Below the pieces are notes generated by a model. That model was not told where the DNA came from. It was given only the letters and a program-made list of their open reading frames with translations, and did no database searches. Position numbers and translations under genes: made by a program. Positions 21,985 to 31,780 of a stretch of 64,000 nucleotides of DNA are shown one piece after another (the first letter of the stretch is position 1; every line of letters begins with the position of its first letter). Source of the stretch: Straminergon stramineum (lineage: Eukaryota; Streptophyta; Bryopsida; Hypnales; Calliergonaceae); assembly GCA_963920665.1 (NCBI GenBank), contig OY987273.1, positions 7,256,501-7,320,500 of the forward strand. The letters are read 5' to 3'.

Positions 21985-22923
21985 TTAACCCCTAAAGTTC
22001 CTTGACTATACTCTCACCAAAAATACTCTAAAACTACCATTTCTACTACAAGCACCAAATTTTAGAAAAATATCATTTTTTGACACATGTAACCATAGGA
22101 TCTTGTAATACTCTAGTTTGATAATATGTGGAAAAAATTTCAGAAATTTCCACCATGTAGATTGCAAGATATTAGCGTTTGAAATGGTGAAGATCTTTTT
22201 TTTGGCCCCGCAAAAAACCAAGCAGCTCCACTTCACAAGGTCAAATTATTATTAGAAAATGTCCAAAATGGTTGTGCTTCTTTGGAATCATTCTTCAAGG
22301 CAAGTTGGCTACATACATGAAAATTTTCAAATCATTTGGAGTTGTACAACATATAGGAAAAAAATAGTAAGTAGAAAGAAATAGAGAATGATTCAAAATA
22401 CTAAATTGTTAATAAATTAATTAAAAAATTAAAAAATTCCAATGCAAATGGTGGAATTGTTGTTATAAACAATCTACATCCAATCACATTATTTTTTTTC
22501 AAAACTACTAAAATCTCAATAACTTAAAGGACTTCAAAGTTATTTTTGGTGTAGGGATTCCATAACTACCTACAAACTAAAAAGCCTCATAACTTTCATC
22601 TCAACTATTGAAATGCAATGCTTCAAAGCTTTTTGAGTGCATCTAAATCCGAAGAACAAATTTAAAATTTTTATTTTTAAAAAAAGTAAATTTTTCGAAT
22701 GTGCTTGGATTGCCCAAGTTGAGAAACAAACAACATATTATGCAATAACTTTTGACTCATATTTTCAATTGTCATGAAATTTGTGCATATGAAAGATATT
22801 CCTTGTCCCCACATTGTATTAAAATTTCAGCCCAAAATATGGAAATCTCCACTCACATGCACGGATGCACCTGCCCAAAATCAATCCGTTGCCAAAATCA
22901 ACATTTGGTCCTTTAGGGGTTAA
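21985..22923. mobile_element. TTAA-flanked MITE E1 (piggyBac-like ends)
   Basis: A 931 bp non-coding segment with ends CCCCTAAAGTTCC (21989) and GGTCCTTTAGGGG (to 22919). The ends form an inverted repeat of at least nine bases (CCCCTAAAG) and are flanked on both sides by TTAA (21985-21988 and 22920-22923). TTAA duplications with CCC-starting ends are the piggyBac signature. No transposase inside. E2, E3 and E4 share the end sequence. Confidence 0.5.
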
Positions 22924-23440
22924 ACTTATAGTAAATTAGTAATATTTCCAATTTTGACATTCATGCACATATAGGATATGTAATGCCACATTAACACATT
23001 ACACATATGACATATTCATGATTTTGTTTTCATGTAATCTTTGACAATTTCCTTCAATAAATTGCCATAATTGGAAAATTTTGAGCAATTTCGTCTTCAA
23101 ATTTTACTTTTGTTTTAGCTTCTAATAGCATCCTTTGTAAGGGACTAAGGGCAATCCCTATCTCTATGTCCATGAATTTCATTTGAATAGGAAAAAGAAC
23201 TCCCCATCAAGGTTCTCTGTCACTAAATTTTTAAGAAATGAATGCCCAATTCTAAATTCTCTATCGAGGGTTTGGAGGTGAAATTTATGGGGTTTTTTTT
23301 CTTTTTTTTTAATTACAAATTTAGGGAAATCAAAGGTTACTTCCCTACAAATTTAAAGTAGAGTAATATTAGGGGTGTAGAACTTCCTTGTTTTGATTTT
23401 TATGATTTTCATCTAGAATTCTATAAAGACATAGAGACAA
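22924..23440. other. AT-rich spacer
   Basis: No gene seen; a poly-T tract occurs near 23295. Confidence 0.5.
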
Positions 23441-23726
23441 TTTGTGAATGTGGTCGGGGTGGTCGGGGCAGCGGACGGGGAGGACATGGCGGTCGAGGTA
23501 GACCAGTCGGTCAGGGCGGACGGTCAGGGGTTTGGGCGGACCTTCGGGGCGGACGGTCGGACTGAACCGTTGATCGGGGCGGACGGTCGGGGTGGACGGT
23601 CAGCGACGAATGGGCGGGGTGGACAGGCGGACGGTCCAGGCAGACGGCGGGAACATCCACTAGTCAGCTTGTCATCAGACGTTGTGGACCCCGCGGCCGC
23701 GACCGCGTCTAGACGTCCGAACGTCC
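23441..23726 (+). repeat. GGACGG-rich subterminal array, right
   Basis: Tandem-like GGGGCGGACGGTC units, followed by a palindromic GC-rich stretch (CCGCGGCCGCGACCGCG near 23690). The 133-codon open frame across it is a by-product of composition. Same strand and motif as the left and central arrays. Confidence 0.7.
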
Positions 23727-23737
23727 TGTCAACCCTG
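23727..23737 (-). repeat. hAT right terminal inverted repeat
   Basis: TGTCAACCCTG, the exact complement of the left end. Confidence 0.9.
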
Positions 23738-24870
23738 TGGCTACTCTACCTCAACTTCGTTTGTGAGACCGTAATGCAAGATAGTGGATCCGGTGTTGTA
23801 TTCTATCATCTCTGCACTACTCAAAAGCTCTTCATGGTGATATAGGTGGAACATGTAAGGACTGATAGGACTAGTCTTGGTTTTTCCCCAATGGGTAGCG
23901 AGTTTAGACACTACTACTGCAATGATCTTTCTTCAATGGACCGGTCTACCTTCCATTTCACCAAAGATGGTGTTGGCTACTATGACCGTAACCCGGGTAG
24001 GCTTTTCCAGATACAAGATCAGAATAAGGAATTCCAAGATCCTTTTCTGCCTTCCATCTAGATAGTCACTAATGGCATACCCCTCCTTAGCATGAGCTAC
24101 ATTCCTAAACTTTCCGGCCGTGAATTTATTAGTTTGGGAGGCTAATCTGGATCCTTTCTTCGGAATCCATAGACTTTCACCCAAAGTTCATCTGTCCAGG
24201 TTCCAAGTCGACCCCTCACTGTCAACTCATATTGATTCAGAACTCCTAGTTACAATAAGCTCCTGAATCATTCGTTCACTTTTCAAGGTCCATGGCCTAA
24301 AGAATAGGCCAACACACCCAATGGTGCTCAAGTTGTCTTCTAATTGCGACTGGTCACTCTGTCTTTCCGGAATGGTAGGATAGACCATCCATGCAGTGAC
24401 TAAGGGTTTACCAATACCTCCCTCCACCATCGAGAACCGGAACTAAGTTTGGATCTGGTGGGGAAGGACAATCCTCAACTCCTAGAACGATTGCTAACTC
24501 ACCATTCTTTCACTCAACTACATGAACTCAAACATCTATGGAAGAAAGAGGGAAGAGAAATGAAGGTGGCGGGGGTTAAGTACCTGTCATTCTACCAATT
24601 GTTCCCAGTAAGCGATCGTTTACCACAACGGCTCCCTAGATTCCGAGACCAGAACTCTAGGATGTAGGTTGTCAATATCCAAGTTTTCGGATTTTGGATT
24701 TGTCCTGGATTTGGTTACGGAACACCTGGGTCATCTTCTCAACCTTAATATAATGTTTCAGCTAAGTGGATTCTAATTATGTTTGCCTAGTGAAGATTTT
24801 GAAAAATTCCATACTATGATAGTTCTATTTTACACTAATCTAGTACATTCTAAGTTTTCATCTTGTGACA
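23738..24870 (-). mobile_element. Element T, copy T2, segment 3 (5' part)
   Basis: Begins with the duplicated TGGCTACT, then continues the T2 gene toward its N-terminus. The gene start is MVEGGIGKPL at 24430 (MAEGDI in other copies), with GCVGLFFRPW and SERMIQELIV recognisable. The leader runs to the 5' terminus TGTCACAAGA at 24870. The gene has stops and is not functional. Confidence 0.7.
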
Positions 24871-25187
24871 ACACCATTTTGCCCTTTGGTTCTTTAGTAT
24901 ACCATGGTTCCCACATCTTCCAGGGCCTTTCTATTGTAAGTATTTCCTATTCCCAGGCTTTAGCACGATGACACAACAAACCATAAGATTAGTACTGTAA
25001 ATGTATGTAGGGTATTGTAGAAGAATCGCAGATTGCTCACACAACAAGTGCTTTTCCAAGTAGCTCTTCTTGCACTTAGTTCTAACACAATGGTTGTACA
25101 CTAACTAGGCTGGAAGACCAAGGAACAACAAGGAAAGGTGTTCTTGATAACCCAAAGACAACCTTATATACCAACGAACTAATAGAC
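24871..25187. other. Unassigned sequence
   Basis: No gene or repeat recognised. Confidence 0.4.
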
Positions 25188-25447
25188 GATCAAGGCCATA
25201 TTCATTATATTGAGACCTTTTGTAGTCTCATTTTTATCCTCGACTCAAAGATAAATCGCTTTATCTCTTTACTAGTAATTTTTTATAAATAACTAACAAC
25301 ACCAACTTTTAGTTTCATTACAAGATTACTATTTGAGCATTATTTATTTTTGGTTTCCATTACTATTTTTTTAAATGAATTTTCAATAACTAGCATTCTA
25401 TCTCAAAATCTATGAAAAGTCTCAATATAATGAATATGGCCTTGATC
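25188..25447. repeat. 260 bp inverted-repeat (MITE-like) element
   Basis: Left arm GATCAAGGCCATATTCATTA (25188 onward) and right arm (25414-25447) match as inverted repeats of about 33 bases, enclosing a 190 bp AT-rich spacer. The arm resembles the start of repeats R1 and R2 (AAGGCCTTATTCATTAAATTGAGAC), so a shared terminus is possible. No clear target duplication. Confidence 0.5.
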
Positions 25448-26279
25448 CACTTTGCCACTATTTCTTGTGGATTCGATTGACAATAGGGATGAACCATTGT
25501 CGACTGACTTAGATCTATTGTCTCCACGGATGAACAACATGGACAACCTTTGTGAATGATCATCAAGGGATGAACTCCTCAGCTTTGGCTTTAAGGATTT
25601 AGGGCAAAGGAGAACTATCCACACAACCATGACAGTCCACAATGGATGGACCATTGGAGATAGAACCAATTGAGGCAATGTGGGGATGGATAGCTTGGAC
25701 AAACTCACTTTGTCAAGGTGATTATCGTGTAGCGAGGTGGACCTCTTTGAGGCGACGTCCACGAACGCTTTGAGCGATGACCACAATGACGACTTGGACC
25801 TAACAAGCAGTCCATCTACAATGGGTGGACGGATTGCCTACTTGGGGATTGTGGTGACAGGGGGGAAAACCACAAGGATGAACTCTACAATTGAGAACAA
25901 AGCTGTTGCATGAAATATTACTTCAGTTCAACTGAATGAAAAAACATTTATTTATATTTGCAAAGGAAAAGAAGTGAGTACATCTAGATAGTTAAGTAGT
26001 ATCCGAGCCGGGAAAATACTTTCCCTACACTATAAGAAGTCCTAGTACTACACCCTTACACTAAGCTGCTACATTGTCTAATCCTCCTTGTTTTCATATT
26101 TTGCCTTCAACTCTTGTTCATGCCAGGGATTGCTTAAGCAACCAATGGAAGGTGGCCAAAATGTTGGAGGACCACCAAGTCGTTTTACTTCATGGGCCAA
26201 TGTGCGCCTTTCTCAAGGATCTTCCTTGCACAACTCTTCCAATGTTGCTTCAAATGTTCCAAATGTCATGTAATCTAGA
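25448..26279. other. Unassigned, with GGACGG-like words
   Basis: Contains GGATGGACC, GTGGACGGATTGCC and GACGTCCACG words (25560-25840), recalling the hAT arrays but sparse. No gene. Confidence 0.3.
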
Positions 26280-27747
26280 ATCATTCTAGATTGCTTTAAT
26301 CCTTCTTCCATATTTTTTGTGCAAGTTTCCCCACAACATATCCATTTGTGTGTATATTGATAGTGTGCTCTCTACGTGCACGAGTGGGAGAAAAATCAGT
26401 GCCATGATTGCCAACAACATAAAATAATTCAAGAGCCACCCACCAACGTTTTGCACACATGGCCTTGAACGTGGATTGACTTGGGTAGCCATGCAAGGAA
26501 GGAGTTTCTTCATTTATGTGGCTAGCCATGCCCCAATCACATAGTCCAATCTACATAGTTTTTCCGTCATCATTTGGGAAGTGAAGCATGACGTTCACTA
26601 GTGTGATGTCATTATCGAGTCACAAAGATTGTTGTATGGCGTCCACAATGGAAATCAATGCCTACACTAGCTTTGTGCAATTAGTTCTATACGCTATGAG
26701 TTGTAGGGCCTGTTACTTGGCCTGCTCTCTTTGACTATAGGCATGGCATGCAAGCTCTCCAATCTCAGAATAGGTTGTGTTTTTCTTGTCCACTGTAAAC
26801 ATGGACCCCAAAGTCCCACCATTCTACCAATGCAAATAATACTCCATGGTTTGGTTGTTTACTACAAAAAATTTCATGACCCGAGGGGCATCACAAAGAC
26901 AAACCAAGGCCTTGATGGACAACCTCTCCCAGTTTTTCTTTAGTTGATGTATGTCCAAGGTCGACTTCCCACCTAACTCAATTGACTATGGAATGGGTCA
27001 ACAATTCTCGAGTATGACTTTACGCACCCTTCCATACCCCATTTGGTTATTGTGACCTTATAAGGGAACCACAACCACATCTCGATCCAAGAATAATATG
27101 GGGCTAGCTCCCCCGTACTCGATGGACTCCGATTGCGTTAGTTGACACCATGGAGACTTGTTCATGTTGCTTTTAGAAAATGGATGTATTGCATGGCACC
27201 ACCACTCCACCTTCTTGTGCCACATTAGTTTAGGTCCACTTTAGGGTTTTTTGTTTAGATCAAAGCCCCTCAATTTTGAAGCAACATGGGTGGGGTTGAA
27301 GATGCATGCTTGGAATTGGTCATCTAGCTACTTATGAAAGTATGGGGTCATGCAATCCTCGTGCCATTTGTCCTCTAGCATTCTTTGAGTGAACATGTGC
27401 ACCAACTTGCCTTCAATTCATTCATCACCAGTCTCCCCATGCAAGGTGTACGTTGCATTCAATTGTTGTATTGAAAATTGATCAAAAAAATCCAACGCCA
27501 TTTCATACACCTCTATGGTGGCTTCTTGTCGTGGCCACTTCTCAGCCTGTTCAATTTTCGATTTATGCTTTAGCTAGGGCTCTCTCTTTCTAGTTGATGA
27601 CTCCCCCAAGCTTGGATGACTAGTCACATCTGCAACCAACGCCTTTGATGTGCCTTGTCCAGGTTCGGGTGACAATCCCAACTCAGGCTCAACACTTTCA
27701 TCCAACCACTCAAGCACCTTCCTTGTAGCTAAGGAACCACCCGCCAT
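26280..27747 (-). pseudogene. Protein-kinase-like gene K3 (diverged, decayed)
   Basis: One minus-strand frame from MAGGSLATRKVLEWLDE (27747) to about 26297, with around eight nonsense codons and no frameshift. A glycine-loop-like MGYGRVRKVILENC lies near 27040. YYLHW*NGGTL near 26830 matches YWWNSGTL of K1. The catalytic loop near 26590 reads LDNDITLVNVMLHF, where HND is expected, and IGLCDWGMA supplies DWG. RWWVALELFYV and NGYVVGKLAQKI match K1 and K2. The N-terminal third is unrelated to K1 and K2. It is a diverged member of the same family. Confidence 0.55.
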
Positions 27748-27798
27748 TGTTAACCCCGTTCAATTGTAAACTCCATTGCCATAGTCAAGGTTACAGTC

Positions 27799-27816
27799 AG
27801 GGTTTAGGGTTTAGGG
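27799..27816 (+). repeat. Short telomere-like motif (TTTAGGG, two units)
   Basis: GGGTTTAGGGTTTAGGG just upstream of K3. Too short for a former telomere. Confidence 0.5.
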
Positions 27817-28480
27817 ATGAAAAAATCGTCCCCTCTCCTTACAAATATGAGCCCCTTTCCAAACACTCGCATTCCCAAGTAGGCACTGTCTACAATCTAG
27901 GATAAGAGAGCACTGTCAATGTAAGAGAGACTCGAAGTACAAATACAATGTATGTGCCATTTATATACAATCATTGAGGACAAGCTAACTGTCAAGACCA
28001 TCCACTTGATGGAAAGACCGTCCAAACAACAGAAACAAAGCCAATAAGTTGTGAAGTAGGTTGAGGACCAAGGTTTCGCCACATTTGTGGACATGCGCGA
28101 GAAATGACAAAAGTCCATGCATTTGACAGATGACACTACTATCCACTATAGTGATGAAAGGGTCGTCCGTTGCCTGACGCTTCAATAGATGGCCCTTCCA
28201 TCTAAGGGAAGGACCATGGACAGACTATATGTCCTCTGCTTGTTTCTTCCAAGGCTAAGGCGCTAAGTGATGGCGTCTCCACGGAGGGGAGGTAAAATTA
28301 TTTCCTTCGACAAACTTAGCAAGTTCGCAACCTTGGCCCTAGGACAAAGTGATCCCCTTTTCCTCCCCCAGAAACAAAGTCATGGAGGAAGAAATTGAGA
28401 ACACAACGAGGGTTATGGTTGGAATCGGACTAAGTGTATGGAATTGGATGGCCCTCAAAGTTCATAAAAATGAAAACCAT
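27817..28480. other. Unassigned, with GTCC/GGAC words
   Basis: GACCGTCC, GGTCGTCCGTTG and AAGGACCATGG words recall the GGACGG arrays on the other side of K3. Short open frames here are not supported as genes. Confidence 0.3.
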
Positions 28481-28489
28481 ATCAGTTTT

Positions 28490-28632
28490 GGCACTAGAGT
28501 TGTCGCTAAGCATAGATAAGGTTAATGTCTATGAACTCACTTGGGTTCTTGGAGGTCTTGGGTTTGATTCCTCCTATCCACTTATGGCTTGGTCTCAGTA
28601 GCCAACTACCATAAAAAAACAAAAAACAAACG
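28490..28632 (+). mobile_element. Possible tRNA-derived SINE
   Basis: GGTCTTGGGTTTGATTCCTCC contains a good pol III B box (GGTTTGATTCC, 28561-28571). A possible A-box region (GTCGCTAAGCATAGATAAGG) lies about 50 bases upstream, and the unit ends in an A-rich tail, AAAAAAACAAAAAACAAAC (28612-28630). This fits a plant SINE. No cloverleaf can be folded with confidence. Confidence 0.35.
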
Positions 28633-28639
28633 TCAAGGC

Positions 28640-31600
28640 AATTTTGTATTGTATGGAGCAAAAAACATCAATTGTTTTTCTAAGTTTAAGTGATGTTCTT
28701 GATGTGCTTGTGGGATTGAATTCTAGTCTTTGGGGACGTCTACGAAACCTTGAAAGTCAATTGATGTTTCTTGCCCCCATACAAGAAAGACTTGTCTTGG
28801 CTTTTTGCACTTATTCAGTGTTTATTCAAAATAACCCTCCCACACATATTCCTACTAGTCTGCTTTAAGATCGTATGGATGAATACCACTAGAAAATTTA
28901 ATTGAAGTTCTGTTTGAAGAGCACAATGTAAATAGTAGCTACACTAGTCCAACTATCATTGCTTAGAAAGGGATGGCCATCCAGGTCGATGAAATGTGAG
29001 TTAGGAAAAATCTAGCAACGGACATGTTAACATGAAGACAAGCGATGGAGGGCAATGGGTAGAGCGCGTGAGAACATGGATGGTCCTTGTGAAAAAGTGG
29101 ACATGAACGACAGCACTTAAAGGCCCATCCAAGAAACTGCAACACATCTATAAGCCCATCCTAACAATTGTCCCCACTACTCTACTTTGATCAATGGCAT
29201 GCGCCTTGTCTTCAACACATCCGTCGTTGGAAGAATTGCCTATTTATCTAGGCGCCCATATAGAAAACGTATGAAGAGTAAGTTGTTAAATACTAACAAC
29301 AAGATCAACTAGTACAAACTTGTAATTCTAGGGCTTCTCTTTATATTATAATATGGACATAATAGGTTTCCCTTGAATTGCCCTTGTGTAAATGTTAGAT
29401 TTATATGGATTTTGTTGTTAAGAAGTCAAAATAAATAGAAGAACCCAAATTCTACTCTGCAAAAACGAGTGTTATTCATTAATTATTACCATTAGAAAAT
29501 GGACCAACACCGATAACTCTTAAAGTATAGAGAGTTTAAGGTCTTTATGAGTATACTTTAAATCAAACACTTCATGTAACAACATTCATGTCAAATTGAC
29601 ATGGTCACATACTTCGAAACTTACAAAGTTACTCTACATCTTATTATTCCATAGGGCAAGGTGTAAGGTCATTGGAAAAAGTCTAGGTACTCTTCTTATG
29701 AAGGAAAAATGCACCAATGATAGAAAAATGAAAAGTGTTAACACTCTTAGAAAAGGAATATTAACCAAATAAAAAGGGTGTATCCTTGTTCTTATAACCC
29801 ACATATGCTACCAAAATAAAAAGGATCATTTCCTTTGGTGATCAGGCAATTGCAAGAAACACTTGTCCTATTTTGCGTCACACATTGTATATTGATATGA
29901 TTTTTGTCTATGACTTTTGTGTTTTGATTCCAAATGACTTAAGACTTATAGGAAAGGTACTCGTGACTATTATAGACCTTGCCTAATTTTTTAATAATTT
30001 TCAAAAATAATATACTATCCAAAAATAGCGCTTGATGCAATTTCACACTTATTAGTTTAGAGGTTTTTAGTACTATTTAGAACCCAAATAAACGAATTTT
30101 GAGTTGAAATTTTGAGGAGATTGTCTTCTAGTAGAATTATAGCGAATGGCTGAAGGAATTTCAAAAATAAGTAATTTTATGTGGTGTGGAAGTCTACAAA
30201 GTGAGCTTCTTTTTGCTTGCATTTTGAAACATATCAAGTATTATTTTGGTGGTTCTTTTGGTGAATGTCCATCTCCATAGAGTTGTTACAAATGGACAGT
30301 TTTCATTTGTGTATTTTTTTATTTTTACTATTTTTCCCTAATTAAAACATCAAGGTATGTACTTTCTTAAGATTTGGCACTTTTCTCATTCTCCTACTTA
30401 GATAATTTTTCTATGCAATTCCTTCCATGGGTACCTTCATCTTAAAGGTATATACATTATTCATATTTTAAAAAAATTTTAAAAATTATTTTCTAATTTT
30501 CAAGTACTTAGTGGGAATACAAAAATTTACCGGTGTAAAATACTTTGTCAAGGAAAGGTTAAGTGCCCCTTCAATCCTCATTGAAAAAGGCTGACCTTCT
30601 TCTTACAAAAGACAAACTAAAAGGGTAATCTAATTTTGTTCCTCACTAGAACCAAAACTAGATTCAACAATAAAGCCTTTGGTCTTATAGAAGTTTGGTT
30701 TAGAAGTTGATTAAAAACTATTAGGCATTTGTGTTCTTCTCTAGGTCATCTAGGGCAAATAAAGGGTGATCATGATGTTTAAATACAAATACAAGTCTTT
30801 TTTTTTGTCTTATGAATGTATATGCATGTATAGGGTGAAGTTGACAAAAGAAGAAGAGAAAGAATGCCCTTATTCTTATAAAATACACATAATGTATGGT
30901 AGTGTTGTTTTAAACCTAAAGAGTCTAGAAGTTTGTTTGGGTTTAGGAGTTTGGACGCTAGGTGAACATTCTATAATGGAAAACTAAATGAAGGGATCTA
31001 GGGAACCTATTTAAAACCCTTATTGACCATGGTCTTTTTCAAACTCCTTCAAATTTGTTGTGAATTGAAAAAAAAAGACAACATTTTCAAAATGGGTATT
31101 GAGATTTAGGGAAATTGTACCAAAAGAAATTAGAACTAAACGTGTTATAGTCTTAGAGAACACATGGGAATAGAAAAGACAACAATATTAATTATGGTTT
31201 TAGGATATACATAATGTTTCATGACTTTCATCTTGAGTGTGTTACAACTTTACAACTAATTTAAAGTCTTTCTATCTTCTTTCCAAATTCCAAAGTGAAC
31301 TCTAAGAAAAATGGGGCTAATTGAAGGCTACAAATCATATGATCCCCACATGCATGTCCATTGTAGGAGTGACATAGTGAGCTTAGACCATACGGGGGTT
31401 AGTGTTTTAGGGCCTAGGGTTTAGGATTTAGGAGCTCAGTAACATTTGTTGTGTCCTTGTTCGTTTTCACATGGATAGGCTTCCATCATGTTTTGCTATC
31501 CCTCTAATTGTCTTTGATGTCTTCGATGGGTTCTTTGTCGTAGGGTAACTTGTGCCATCTATTGAAATCATTTTAGATACGAAGAAATGACAGCCTTGGT

Positions 31601-31780
31601 TGTCCATAATGTGCTTGTCAAGTATAGGCCATCAAGCAGATGGGCTTGCCAAAATTTCATACAAGGGAATGCAGTGAGTGATAGCTTTTGAATAGTAGGA
31701 TGGCTAGCACATTAAATTGGGCTTCCGTCCAGTTGACAACCTTCATAGACAACCAATGGGTTGGGACATCGATAGTGTAG
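28640..31780. other. Long AT-rich intergenic region
   Basis: Stops in all frames and only short ORFs without recognisable content. One TTTAGG-like patch at about 31400-31430. I see no gene here. Confidence 0.5.

Larger units (their letters stand above)
15276..23737. mobile_element. hAT transposon, 8.46 kb, with kinase-like cargo
   Basis: Termini are a perfect 11 bp inverted repeat: CAGGGTTGACA (15276-15286) and TGTCAACCCTG (23727-23737). They are flanked by a perfect 8 bp target duplication, TGGCTACT (15268-15275 and 23738-23745). CAG-type ends and 8 bp duplications are hAT hallmarks, and the T2 gene reads on from one side to the other, so both boundaries are secure. Contents from left: GGACGG-rich array, transposase pseudogene (minus), GGACGG-rich block and assembly gap, kinase-like pseudogene (plus), AT-rich spacer with a TTAA MITE, GGACGG-rich array. 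The two genes are divergent. Both are decayed, so this copy is not autonomous now. Confidence 0.9.

Noticed and set aside
23444..23845. 133-codon Gly/Asp-rich frame in the right hAT array
   Set aside because: Composition effect of GGACGG repeats; it crosses the hAT end and continues into antisense T2 sequence.
30766..30987. 73-codon frame in the long AT-rich region
   Set aside because: Isolated, no homologue within the window, and no coding character.
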